Assembly: GCA_019009955.1 (NCBI GenBank)
Contig: CM032231.1
Span: 94,634,501 to 94,698,500 of the forward strand
DNA length: 64,000 nucleotides
Direction of reading: 5' to 3'
DNA from: Riptortus pedestris
Taxonomy: Eukaryota > Arthropoda > Insecta > Hemiptera > Alydidae
Each line of letters begins with the position of its first letter. Position 1 is the stretch's first letter. Both the position numbers and the translations under genes were made by a program. The notes beneath the pieces were generated by a model. It made no database searches. It saw nothing but the letters and a program-made list of their open reading frames with translations, and was not told where the DNA came from. Of this stretch, positions 10,909-22,425 are shown piece after piece.

Positions 10909-12168
10909 AAAATTGTAACCTCTGTCTGTACATTGATTTTTTTTCTCGAAATTTCACGAATATTTTTCGTTTCACATGTCATAGACACCATAACTGCATT
11001 TTGTTTCTTTCGTGTCTGTTTGTTTGTTTGTTTGTAACCTTTTCACGCATAAACGGCCGAATTGAATTTTATGAAACTTGGTATGTATATTACTACTAAA
11101 GCAACTTAGACTTTAGGCTATATTAATATTCTCTGAGACGAACAGGAGTGGGGGTTATAAGGGAGGACTGAAATTAGAAACAGCGATGTTTCGTTTCCTA
11201 TAGGTTTTTCGGCAAATATACACACGATAAAAGTTTTTTATTTTGTTATTTAGAGGAACTTTTGTTATATTAATTTTTTTCGTGTAACAAAGTATAAACG
11301 AGATATACACTAAAACATTAAAGTGGGAGCCAACAATTTTATTAGGCACTAACGATTGAAGCCCGAAATGAAAAACCGGGATATATCGTTTCCAACGGGG
11401 TTTTCGACAATGATACACATAACAATCGATGTTTATTTTGTTATTCAAAGTAACTTCTGTTATTTACACTTTTATCGTATACCAAAAATGAAATGAGATA
11501 TACGCTAAAAACTATAGCGGGAGTCAACAACTTTATTATTAGTCATTAAAGTGTCTGTAATATAGGCATATTATGTTATCTCATGTTATGTTTTTAGATT
11601 TATACGATTGTTCTAACTATGATTTGAAGGTAACAAATCTCCGTCTCCTCCGCATCTCATTTGTTATTTATTTTAATTAGAAAATAACTTCGTTATGTTA
11701 TACATAAATAATAAATTTAAGTAAAGCAATGTTGATGCTGAAGCGGGAGCGAAAGTTGTCGGGAGCTGTAACACAGTTAATTGTGTTAACTTATTTCCTG
11801 TGAAATGAAGGAATTGCATTCTACTCAAATTAATTATTATGTGTACAACTAAACTCACAATCTCGGATTGGTTTCTGACAGGAAATATGTACATTATGGA
11901 TAATATTAATTCTAATAAACGTTAACCATGATTATGATTTGAATTATTCACAGTGTGTCAAACAATGGCCAGGGAATTGCCTAGGGACTTATTTTCATTT
12001 ATTTTTCAAAACTCTAATATCTATTCTATAAGTCCCCTGCCAAACCCTCACGGGAAAACTATACGCCCAGACGGTATGTGTAGTTGTACACATTGAAGCT
12101 CTGCCAAAAATAAAAACCAATATACCCTCTTATGATTTCCCGAGCGAAGCGGGTGGGTACCCTAGCTA

Positions 12169-12169
<1 letters not shown>
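10909..12169 (-). repeat. Element T, full copy bounded by (TA)n
   Basis: It begins after a short (TA)n with 'ttgtaacctctgtctgtac', continues 'taaacggccgaattgaattt', and carries about two tandem units of roughly 280 bp at 11085-11620 (gacgaacaggagtgggggtt and its repeats). It ends with 'gaagcgggtgggtaccctag' just before the (TA)n at 12170. It has no coding capacity. The class of element is unknown to me. Confidence 0.75.

Positions 12170-12228
<59 letters not shown>
12170..12228. repeat. (TA)n microsatellite
   Basis: About 59 bases of uninterrupted TA between the GC-rich end of T and an H-like flank. Confidence 0.95.
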
Positions 12229-12231
<3 letters not shown>

Positions 12232-12297
12232 GAAAGCAAGCGGATTAGCTACTAAACGACAATGGACAGATCACTTTTTCTCGGCAAGAAAAAAAAA

Positions 12298-12948
12298 GTC
12301 CCACACTAGGCAGTGGGTAGTCCGGGGCAGCGGAAACTAAGTTTCCCCACGTGCTAGTATAAAATACTCGTAATCTCATCTCATCTCACCACATATTCCC
12401 TAATTCTATGATACTATACAATCCCATTCTATAATGAAAATATTTTGAATTTTCGAAAAAACTCACTATTCAGCCAATAACAAATATGATCTTTAGTGTT
12501 GACTGAAACGGTTAAATGACGAGGAAGGTATGGATCAAATAAACATTTTCAAAAGAAGAACGTTAAACCTTAATTTATGACGTCATCACAGACAGAATTT
12601 GCATGTAAAGGTCTCTCATGATATACCAGCATGATGCAATAAGATTGCTTCTATACTCGCTTTAGATCCCCCTCATAATAACGGAAATATTTTGAATTTT
12701 TGAAATTCCCTCCTCCCACTGGTCCGATTTCAGCCACTAAAGAACTTGACCTTTAGTTTTGTATGAAACACTTATAGATCGAATTTGGAAAATTGAGACC
12801 GTTAAGGCGGTAACAGACATATATATAATTTCAACGGACCTCCCTTTCGTCATGACCTAGGTAGAATCGATGGCGATTTTTGAAAATTGTTCGAAATCGC
12901 GTCATGAGTAAAACCTCAATAGCAGTTTTCCCCTAAGGGAAATCTGCT
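12298..12948 (+). mobile_element. Element H, complete copy
   Basis: The 5' terminus is 'gtcccacactagg', then 'aagtttccccacgtgc'. The body is shortened. The 3' block is 'aggtagaatcgatggcg', 'aatcgcgtcatgagtaa', with the hairpin 'ttttcccctaagggaaa' and TGCTAAAA. Confidence 0.8.
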
Positions 12949-13179
12949 AAAAATCAACATTTTTCCTGTATTCTTCTAAAATTTAAGATTTCTAATCACT
13001 GAAAAGATGTTAGATGGCCCTTTGCTTGGTGCCGTACAAATTAGCACTCCCTATAGCTAAAATTGTTTAATACTCTTAAATATTATTTTTTGTCCACTTT
13101 CCATATAATATTTCCTAACTGGCTCCTCCAAATATTTCACTGGTTAAAAATATACGATTATAATTTTTTTTAATTTTTA

Positions 13180-13380
13180 TTTATTAAAGTTCAATGTTTG
13201 CTACTGTGACTAATTGCGGCGTGTTATCTACAGGTTGCCACCTTTTTCTAGCCAGGGTAGAACCAATGAATTTATTTAATGAGTAGTCACAAAATAAATT
13301 CCAATTGTCCGGGCGGGAATCGAACTTGCCACTCTAGATTTACTATGTGAAATTAAGATCAACGTTTTAACTCACGTGGT
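13180..13380 (-). mobile_element. Element S, left arm of an inverted SINE pair
   Basis: Reading right to left it gives the tRNA-like head, a B box (complement of gggaatcgaac) and the tail down to 'ttatttattaaagttc'. Its head abuts the head of the next SINE. Confidence 0.8.
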
Positions 13381-13540
13381 AAACCCAGCGTGGCGAGTTC
13401 AATTCCCGCCTGGGCATAGGAATTTATTTAGTGACGAATTCATTAATTAAAATCGATAGTCCTATCCTGGCTTGAAAAGGGTGCTAACTTGTAGAAACCC
13501 CATCCTGATCAGTCGTGGTTGCATAAATTGGATGTAAATA
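13381..13540 (+). mobile_element. Element S, right arm of the inverted SINE pair
   Basis: It starts within the head ('cgtggcgagttcaattcccg', an intact B-box region) and runs through 'gggcataggaatttattt', 'ggcttgaaaagggtgc' to 'ttggatgtaaataca'. Only a few bases separate it from the oppositely oriented copy. Confidence 0.8.
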
Positions 13541-14439
13541 CATGCTATGACATATTATGCAGAAACCAGGTTAACTAAGTGAGTTAAGGCCTATAACCTA
13601 CTAATACACTCGATATTCCTAGAGTCGTCGACTCGAATAATAAGTACGCTTCAAGCTGAGGTCTCCCCTACGCGAGGGGGTAATGGTCCAACTTCCCGAC
13701 CAGCAGTACTGGCAAGCCGGGACCTATACTCCAACTATCAACAAATACAAGTCATAAATAGATGCCTTTAGTCCTATTATAAAGAGTTTGAGAAAAGGTG
13801 GGGTTGGAGAATCGTCGTGGAGTGCAGTTAAATTTCATCTTGTTGGATAATAAGGAGAACAGTACTGTTGCTGTGCTAACGAGTAACAAGGGCTACCTGT
13901 TGAGTTGGCAGGGTGTGAGTGCAGTCGTTGGAATCATGACCAGGGTCCGAAGCGGCTCAACGTGACGGAGGTACTCCCTAGAATCTAGCCATGATCAAAG
14001 GATAGTGCAATTGTCTTGTGCATCTCTGCAGAGAGCATGAAATTGGTTTTATGGAGTCGTGGTGGGACTTCTGCTCGCCCTCGCCAGGGCTGGAGTTTGA
14101 GCACGTTCCTCCGTTTATCGCAACGGAAGATGGCCTGGGCGAGTTAGCGGCTATCTGTATTTCTCACAGATTTAATGAACTGCTGCTCCTCTTAGATTCT
14201 GGGAATGCGATTCTGAACAATAGCAGCGCACAGCGTGATGGGACCCCTGCATCCAGATAGCCCTTCCTATCCCACGCCCCTTACAAACCTATTACATTCC
14301 ACATTTATATACATTACCTTTATTTTACATTATCATATTCTCTCATATACATTTGTTAGAATTCATTTGCAAGAAGCGGCTTACAATTATTATTCATTGT
14401 ATCTTATCTACCTAGATTTAAAGACTCGAATTTAAATAT
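13541..14439. other. Unassigned, partly GC-rich sequence
   Basis: At 13560-13620 there is a weak tRNA/SINE-like start (gttaactaagtgagttaagg). The 13640-14270 stretch is clearly richer in GC than its surroundings and holds an open frame at 14018-14260 (FMESWWDFCSPSPGLEFEHV) that I cannot assign. It could be a fossil exon or the 3' region of an unrecognised retroelement. Confidence 0.35.
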
Positions 14440-15013
14440 ACCTACACATCCGTCACCGTTCTAGAGGTCGTAATTTTTAGTTTGAAAGTAACCAAATTCG
14501 ATATTTCAGCGTTTCAAGTAAAACAAGACATGTCCTCTAACAGATAAAATCTGACAAAGAAGGAAGGAGGGAGTTGGGACAAAAATTCTCAATTTTCTTA
14601 CACAAATATTACGAGCTGGATCGAAAAATAATAATCGTTGCAGAAGAAATGGCCGAAGAGCAATAGATGAAAAGCACTTGAACAATATCACTGATTTATT
14701 TTCCTCTACATGTTTCATGGCCTCTATGAAGTAAGGTAAAAAAGCCCCCAAAGTAAAAAAGTTCAGTAACCAATGTTGTTGAAAATTCAATTTTTGGTTC
14801 CTTAAGTTTCAGATAATAACCTAGATATTTGCATTTTCCAATTTTCAGCCTTTCGCACACCCCCCACACCCACTAATGCGATAGAATACTTCACCCACTA
14901 GTTCTTTTATTTCCAGCTTAAATTTGAACGCATGGAAATATATGCCTTTTATTAAAGTAAAAATGGACCATAAACTAGGGAGTCCCTCATACGGGAAACC
15001 TGGTTAATTTACG
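14440..15013 (-). mobile_element. H-related element, unsplit paralogue of 9877-10870
   Basis: It runs from 'cgttctagaggtcgtaattt' (the position beside the (TA)n in H) through 'gagggagttgggac', 'ttttccaattttcagcc' and ends at 'atttacgcaaacaggac'. The inverted 3' block is missing. It supplies the empty site for the LINE at 10081. Confidence 0.7.
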
Positions 15014-15914
15014 CAAACAGGACTTAGAATAAATAAATATAAATCAATATGGAACAAATAAGTTTGGAACACATCCGTTATATAGAGATAAATGGAATCT
15101 CCAAAAGTATACCATCTCTATATAATAAACTTAGACCATATTCATTTTAAAAAGAAATATGAAACTCTCAAAAAAGTAAAAAAAATAAATTTATGAGATA
15201 TAAATTTGATGAAGAAAAATGAAAGTTCCATTATATGAATAACAAAGGAAAACCTCATTTTTGTATTTGCTTTGCTGCCTCAGTTTTTTTATTTCTAAAA
15301 GTTTTACTGTTAAAATGTTTCGTTAAATACTTACATAAACAACCATAAATTAAAGCAAAAACTATTCTCAAGAGAAATTTTGAACATAAATGCTTTGGGC
15401 AAGTTCAAACATCTATGCTACCTACACTTTTAATGTATATTTATTTATTAAGTCGAAAGCCATAAAATAGGAATGCAAAGTTAATCTCAAAATTGATGCG
15501 AAGATGTGCGCAGAGAGCTAATAATTATATCGGTATTTGCAGAGGGCAGTAAAATGTTGAGGCTGCGTGGCTATAACTCAACAGGTGATTGGTCGTCGCT
15601 GGGGTAAAAACTAATGCCTACGGGGTTATACCGTAAATTTAATCGGAGGGAAGTGGCAGCGGTCTCATGGAGAACCCTCTTAACTCTTGGTTTGTCTACT
15701 TTTTTGCTAAACGAGCAAGAAAGGACGCCACGGGAAGGAAAAAGTAATTCTTTAACAGAAACTTGGGGGAAGGGAACGTTGCATTCGAAGAAACAACTTA
15801 ATGGTCGCGACCATTTATGTCAAAGCAGACATTTGTATAATGTGTACTCGTCATTAGTATTAATCAAAAATAAAAGGTCATTTCGTTAATAAAACGTAAT
15901 AAGTTGAGGCCAAT
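15014..15914. other. Unassigned sequence with one 91-codon frame
   Basis: It is AT-rich up to about 15480, then more balanced. The plus frame at 15614-15889 (GLYRKFNRREVAAVSWRTLL, later GKGTLHSKKQLNGRDHLC) has no family I recognise and no visible start context or splice sites. Confidence 0.35.
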
Positions 15915-16310
15915 TAGCAGGTTTTCCTCAGGGAAAACCAGCTATTGGAGTTATGGTACAAATGACACGATTTTCAAACACATTCTTCCAATGTACATCA
16001 ATTATACCAGAAACATAACGAAAATGATGTTCACTCAAAATTATGTACTTGCCTGTTAACGCTCTTGTGGTCGGAATTCTTGTTTGTCTGTTACCATACT
16101 CATTATTTAAACGTATTACGCAGAACACATAAAGTTCAAGCTTTAGGTAGGAAACCGGACAAAGAGGGAAGAGGGGTTTAGAGGGGGGAAGGGTATCGAA
16201 ATCTGTCCAAATCCTAGGTTAGATCTATGGTCATTTGAAGAAAATTTCTGAAAATGGAGTCTTTAGAATGAACAAAATATCTGTGATACCATAAGGGAAT
16301 TACGTCTGAA
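15915..16310 (-). mobile_element. Element H fragments in foldback arrangement
   Basis: From 15915 the inverted 3' end (AGCAGGTTTTCCTCAGGG) and body are read to about 16205. Then 'ctaggttagatctatggtca' and 'tttgaagaaaatttctg' give the 3' block in plus orientation to about 16310. The two pieces face each other. Confidence 0.6.
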
Positions 16311-16899
16311 AAAGGCCTAACTTACCCACAAGTATCTTATTCTTAGGGACGAAACAGTCAGTCGCTCTACCAGAAAAAAAAAATAACATTAAGAACGTCT
16401 GAATGAAAAAAATAAATAAAAGAATTCAAGAAATATATTGTAAAATTTCAGTTGTCAACGTAAAGAATAAGAAACATCAACAATGTCCGTCACGCAGGGA
16501 TGCGTAAACTAAACAGACTACCCATGTGCTGGTATAATACGTTTGTGATCTCATCTAACCATTTCTTCTCCATTTAAAAGTAAAAAAACTGATGAATGGG
16601 AGTTTACTGAATTCCGAAAACTATAAAACCAAAATAAATTGGTTAATATTCATGATATAGGAAATATGTATAGAATAACATTAACAGGTCATTCAATTTA
16701 CAATAAGACTGGTTCTATTCAATTTTTCGATCCGACGTATAATAACGGAGATACTTTGAATTTTAAAAATTCCCCCTCTAAACCCCCTCGTCACAGGACG
16801 ACTTTTACATTGATCACTATGTTAACACAGAGTGTATAAATATCGAATTTGGTAACGATAATACAAGAATTGCTGCTGCTAGAGCGTTAACATACTAAA

Positions 16900-16900
<1 letters not shown>

Positions 16901-16956
<56 letters not shown>

Positions 16957-16964
16957 CTATATAC

Positions 16965-16999
<35 letters not shown>
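16901..16999. repeat. (CA)n then (TA)n microsatellite
   Basis: About 47 bases of CA, a short linker (tctatatacgtg) and about 30 bases of TA, at the junction between H and T. Confidence 0.9.
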
Positions 17000-17002
<3 letters not shown>

Positions 17003-17958
17003 GTAATCTCTGTCTGTACATTGATTTTTTTCGCGAAATTTCACGATAACTTTTCGCTTCACATATCATAGACACCATAACTGCATTTTGTTTCTTTGGT
17101 GTCTGTTTGTTTGTTTGTTACCTTTTCACGCTTAAACGGCTGAACCGAATTTTATGAAACTTGGTATGCATATTACTACTAACACAACTTAGACTTTAGG
17201 CTATGTTAATATTCTCTCAGACGAACAGGAGTGGGGGACTGAAACTGAAGATAGCAATATTTCGTTTCCTAATGCATTTTCGGCAATTATGCACATAACA
17301 AAAGTTGTTTATTTTGTTATTTGGAGTAACTTTTGTTATATACACTTTTGTCGTATACCTAAGTATAAATGAGTTATACGTTAAAAACTACTGCGGAAGT
17401 CAACAATTTTATTTGGCACAAAAAACTCAACCGAACTAAACGAAACTCGGTATGTAAATTAGCACTAACGCCTTCCTTATAATAAGGCATACTAACATTT
17501 CTAGGGACGGGCAGGAGGTTATAAGGGAGGCCTGAAATTAAATATAGTGATATTTCGTTTCCTATTGGGGTTTCGGCAAATATGCACATAACAAAAGTTG
17601 TTTATTTTGTTATTTAGAGAAATTTGCCCAACAATTCTTTTCAATATGAACTACCAGGTACCTCACCTGGAAAAATTAATTCAAATTATAATATATTATT
17701 ATAATATTTTGTCCTTAATAATTTAAATCTATGCATTTTGCACGGGAAACGGGAAATATGACAATATGGAGGACAGTGAAGTCTAACATAAAAAATTAAT
17801 GTTAGTATTAACAAATCCACAGAAACGACGGGTATTAACCCTAAACACTGGGAAGGGTATATGTCAAAATATTGTTCAAAGTAAAGCCTTGCAAAAAAAA
17901 ATACCATCACCATCCAGCCTCAAATGAATTCCCGGGCGAAGCCGGGCATCTGAGCTAG

Positions 17959-17959
<1 letters not shown>
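17000..17959 (-). repeat. Element T inserted in H
   Basis: It has the same order as 10909-12169: 'ttgtaatctctgtctgtac', 'cttaaacggctgaaccgaat', then tandem units (gacgaacaggagtgggg at 17221; acgggcaggagg at 17507, about 285 bases apart). It ends 'gggcgaagccgggcatctga' and CTAG. CA/TA tracts flank both sides. Confidence 0.8.

Positions 17960-17963
<4 letters not shown>

Positions 17964-18012
<49 letters not shown>
17964..18012. repeat. (CA)n-(TA)n microsatellite
   Basis: About 26 bases of CA followed by about 23 bases of TA, between T and the resumed H 3' block. Confidence 0.9.
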
Positions 18013-18374
18013 ATTTCGAACGGACCTCATTTTCATCATCACCTAGGTAAGGATCGATGGACAACTGAAGAAGTTTTTTCGAAAATCACGTCATGAGTAC
18101 AACCTCAAAAGCTGATTTCTTTCCCTTAAGAGAAATTTGCTAATACGGCGTGTAAGCAATATATGATGAATGGAGGCAGAGAAGAAGGCCGAAGAATGTA
18201 AAGTATCGAATAAACAGTACTTTCTATAAGGAAACGAGTGAAGGGTAAGGACCTCTGCTTCAAGTTCGAGGTCTACTTGTGGTTTCAAGTAATGCTTACC
18301 TCTATTCTATAGTACTCAAGATAGAGATATTTTTGCACAAATAAGGAGCCACTTTAAACATCTACTAAAGGAAA

Positions 18375-18478
18375 AGTCCGTCTGGCAGGGGCTGTGTAAA
18401 TTAAGTAGATTTCCCACGTGCGTCACGTATATGCATTAATTTCGAGAAGTAAAAGTTAATTGAGAACATTATTTGGTA
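18375..18478 (+). mobile_element. Element H, 5' end only
   Basis: 'gtccgtctggcaggggctgt' followed by 'agatttcccacgtgcgtcac' and 'aacattatttggtattta'. It is cut by the D retroposon that follows. The 230 bases before it (18145-18374) match nothing recognised. Confidence 0.75.
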
Positions 18479-18662
18479 TTTATTATTATTAATATGTAGA
18501 GCTCCGCAACTATGGCGACTTGGCTATTCTTAAACATGGGGGAAAAACAAAACAAAAACAAGTATACAAAATAACTAAAAAATGGAACACGAAATAATAT
18601 AATGAACAAAACTAAGGGAACGGAACACAAAAGAAACAAGAAGTAAACTTGGTAACTTTGAA
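18479..18662 (-). mobile_element. Family D retroposon 3' end
   Basis: The plus strand shows 'ttattattattaatatg', then 'gagctccgcaactatggcga' and an A-rich body to 'aacttggtaactttgaa'. The same sequence recurs at 52921-53152. Read on the minus strand it is a T-rich 3' UTR with an (AAT)n-type tail, so a 5'-truncated LINE is likely. Confidence 0.55.
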
Positions 18663-19660
18663 ATTTCCCACGTGAAGTTTTACAAAAGAGAAATTTCACG
18701 AGAGCCGAGCCAGTCAAAGAAACAGCCGAACTAGCTTTTGGCGGGAAAGTAACTTGCGTCCGTTAGGCTCCGAGATTAAATTAAAAACAATTCAATCTCA
18801 AAAAACAACAAGAACACAAAAGATGGACTTACCGTTAATGATAGCAGCGCTCTGAACACTTATTACACCAACACTAAATAGTACCACAGAATATCCATTA
18901 TGTGTAAGACTTAATACTGCTGTGAATATTAAGTAAACAAATAAAGGGCAAGTCAAATGGTAAGAGTCTTTCTGATAGCAAACAGTCTGAGTTCTAAACA
19001 ATCAGGTTAGCCAGCTTTTACCGGAAATAAAAGGAATTACGGAAATATATTTGAATATAAGTTATAAATTTTATTCATATAACTATTTATTATATCTAGT
19101 ACTGTAATTAATAATAGACCAGAATAATCACAACCATTCCAAATTTGGGAATCCGGGAAGAAAATAGAAAGGGGGGGGGAATACGATTCAGACGGTTATG
19201 AGATTTTCACATGATTAAGGAACAAGCAGGTTAGCCAGCGAAGGCTTACAATAGATAAATACACATACGGGTAACACTTCCGTGAATATTAGTGAATAAT
19301 TACAAATATCAGCTTATTATTAATATGTCCTTAGTAGGAGTAAGGGTTTACTGAAAGCGGAACTCATTACTAAAAATACAAATATCTCGGTTAATACTCA
19401 TTATACAGAAAATATGTATAGAACAATATTTATAGTAAATGTAATTTGCAATAAGAATGATTTTATACATTTTTTCGATCCGACGTATAGTAACGGAGAT
19501 ATTTCGAATTTTCGAAAATCCTCCCCTCTAAACCCCCCCCCCCCTCCCACTGGTCCGATTTCAGCCGTTAACGAACTTGATCTTTCTTTTTACATAAAAC
19601 GACTACATTTCGTGTTTTGTAACGATCAAATAAAAATTGCGACCGCTAGAGCGGTAACAG

Positions 19661-19723
<63 letters not shown>

Positions 19724-19861
19724 TATATATATATACAGTTTTGAACGGACCTCATTTTCGTCATCTACTAAGCAGGATCGATGGACATTTGAAGAAAAAT
19801 GTCGAAAATTCCTTCATGAGTACAACCTCAATAGCTGATTTCCCTGAAGGGAAATCTACTA
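18663..19861 (+). mobile_element. Element H, subfamily C, plus copy
   Basis: It starts inside the 5' end ('tttcccacgtgaagttttac', 'cgagagccgag'), carries the C segment (tatctagtactgtaattaat near 19095), the body, and a 72-base (TA)n. It ends 'gatttccctgaagggaaatc' and TACTAAA. The first 30 bases of the element are missing. Confidence 0.8.
19664..19735. repeat. (TA)n microsatellite in H
   Basis: About 72 bases of TA with one AGA interruption, at the standard (TA)n position. Confidence 0.95.
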
Positions 19862-20183
19862 AAACTATTCATAAAAATAGGCGTCATTCAAATTTAAACA
19901 CGTCTCACTCACATACACACGCACGCACACACATTAAAAAATGTTAAAATATGGAATTAAATCTTCTCAAAATGCTTAATTGTTTTTAAATATGTCAGAA
20001 TCGTGGCAATATGTGGGCTACCCTCAGTCAGTAGTTCGTTCAAGTCATGTGGAATGTTTAAGTTCGTAATCTGCATTTTGTTAGTAGGTGTTTTATAGTT
20101 AATTCAGTGTTGCAATGAGTACAAGTAGGCTTGTCTTTTCTGTTCATTACGTAAGAATGTGTCAGATAGGTATGCTTTATTTA
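19862..20183 (-). pseudogene. Jockey-like LINE C-terminus and 3' UTR
   Basis: The minus strand reads HTYLTHSYVMNRKDKPTCTH, then CNTELTIKHLLTKCRL: the C-x2-C...H...C zinc-knuckle found at the C-terminus of Jockey-type LINE reverse transcriptases. A 4-base deletion relative to 53418-53583 then breaks the frame. The 3' UTR includes a short CA-rich patch at 19905-19935 and ends abutting the H terminus. Confidence 0.8.
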
Positions 20184-20185
20184 GC

Positions 20186-20539
20186 CCTCAAAGAAAGTGT
20201 TTTATGATATAACAGATTATTGTTAATGTGACATGAAGAGGAGTGGGGGTATATTGAAGGCCGAAAACAAATAAAAATGCATATATCTCAGTTCATAATC
20301 AAGATAATGAAAACACGTGCATAAGAACATTTATTAATATTTGCAATAAATTTGGTTCTATACAATTGTTGTATTCGACGCATATTAATGGAGATATTAA
20401 GAATTTTCAAAATTCCCCCATCTAGACCCTCCTTTCTTCTAGTCGGATTTCACCTATTAACGAACTGGATCTACAATTTTACATGAAAAGTTTAACTATC
20501 TAGTTTGACAACGATAAAAAAAAATTCGACTACTAGATA

Positions 20540-20577
<38 letters not shown>

Positions 20578-20698
20578 CATATACATATACAGTTTTGAAT
20601 GGATCTCGTTTTCGTCATCTCCTGGGTAGGATCAAAGGCTATTTGAGGAAAAGTTTCGATAAATCGCGATATAAGTACGACCGTAATAGCTGCTAACA
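20186..20698 (+). mobile_element. Element H, 5'-truncated, hairpin lost
   Basis: It begins mid-body (ttttatgatataacagatta), carries a 32-base (GT)n at 20542-20573, and ends '...gtaatagctgctaac'. The terminal palindrome is cleanly missing between two CTG triplets. Confidence 0.8.
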
Positions 20699-20769
20699 AT
20701 TAAGTAGTTGAGCTGATTCAACTGAATCAGTATTATTATAATAATATAGACTAAAATTAATACCATAGT

Positions 20770-20885
20770 TCAGGGCTCAGGCGAGCCAAATAAGTTAGTG
20801 TTGATAAACTTGGGCTCGATCCCCCCCCCATTGCTAAGAGTGGCAGCTTGTTGATAGCCCGTATCAATTGGTCCCAAGTGAGGTT
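20770..20885 (+). mobile_element. Element S, degenerate copy
   Basis: 'gggctcaggcgagccaaata' and 'cttgggctcgatcc' (B box, then a C9 run) are joined to a shortened tail (gttgatagcccgtatcaatt). Much of the middle is deleted. Confidence 0.6.
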
Positions 20886-21901
20886 TTGAATATATAATAG
20901 CAGAACTCGTAACAAAGCCATCCCAGTAAAAGTTTATAACTTTAAAGGGTCAAAGAAAAAGTACTTCCTGCAAACCGTGGAATCATGAGGTATTCAGTAG
21001 TAAATGCAAATAACAGCTTTGCCACCTTCCTCGAAAAGTGGGCTAATAACCTTCCTAATTTGGCTCTTATGAAAATCCGACGGCTGCGGATGCATGAATG
21101 GTTTGACGTGGTTGGGCACGGCTCTGACCTCCGGGCTACAAATGACCACTCCAAGGGGTCAGGAGACCCTGAGAGGTGGGATCTCCGAAGAACTCGGCAG
21201 ACCGTTACTGGGGGATTTGAAGAGTTGACCCAGTAGTCTCGTCTAGCACAGCCGTGTGTGTGTGCCAGGTGTAATACCGTAAATAATAATAAAACCCAAG
21301 AGAGGCCTCTCGCTCTGACCACAACCGCACATTCCCGACAAACCAGGACTAACTGTGATCCTTTGCTCTACCGTTAGATACCAAAGGTGTGCGGATTACC
21401 CTCTAATATATATATATACATGTAAGTGATTTGTCTAACTGGCTTTGGCATCACTTTCCACTTGCCGCAAGTCTCAACCGACCACTAACACTTTTTCTTC
21501 TGTCACTACTCACCTATTTCTGCTAAGGCGGCATAATCCGTCGCGAATTTTACCACCACCATCAGGAAATAACACCTTGCTGTTGTATCTTACTCGCAGC
21601 TCCAACTCAAATAACGGGTCATTTTGTAACCTCAAGCACAAGTCAAATGCATGAATTATAACAGCAATTAGAATTTTTTCTTTGATCTCGCGAAACATAA
21701 AAAAAAAATAAAATAAACATAGTACCAATAGAAGTTGGACCACTGATAATTTTGACTGGCAATGGTTCCTAAACACCTTCCAAATATCGGTTACCATATT
21801 TACTGTTACCCTGCAATAGAAAATCTAACAGAGGGAATCTCTTAGTCATATCCTAGTTTGAACAAACGGCTGTTAGGTGAAACCAAAAAGTAAATAAAAA
21901 C
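20886..21901. other. Unassigned; GC-rich block at 20950-21300
   Basis: The 20950-21300 block is GC-richer than its surroundings, has open frames on both strands and ends near 'gtaaataataataaaaccc', an A-rich tail-like end. This is compatible with a retroelement 3' end in plus orientation, but I do not recognise a domain. From 21300 to 21901 nothing is identified beyond a short TA run at 21405. Confidence 0.35.
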
Positions 21902-22346
21902 GTCCGTCACGCAAGGGCTGGGTAAATAAAGCATATTTCTCACGTGCGTCACGTATATGCATTTATTTCGAGACGTAAATTTAAATGAGAACAATATTTG
22001 GTATTTAGGCTTCTAATAAAGTGCTTCATAATACAACAGCTTATTGTTAATATGACATGATTAGGAGTGGGGTTTACTGAAGACCGAAAACTAAAAAAAT
22101 GCAAATATGTCGTTCAACATTAAAGATAGTGAAAAAACGTACATAAAAACATTTGTAATAAGCAGAATATTACATTTCTAATAAAATTGTTTCTATACAA
22201 TTTTTCGATCAAACACATAATAACGGAGAATTTTCGAAATCCCCCCTCTAAGAACCCTTCCCAGTGGTTGGATTTCAGCCATTAGCGAATTTGATCCTTC
22301 TTTTTACATAACACGTTTAAATATAGAGTTTAATAACGACTAAAAA

Positions 22347-22425
<79 letters not shown>

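Larger units (their letters stand above)
16485..18139 (+). mobile_element. Element H, complete copy split by T
   Basis: The 5' terminus GTCCGTCACGCAGGGATGCG lies at 16485 and the body runs to 'tagagcgttaacatac'. At the (TA)n position the T element (17000-17959) is inserted. The H 3' block resumes at 18012 (tcgaacggacctcattttc) and ends with 'cccttaagagaaatttgct' at 18139. Confidence 0.8.
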
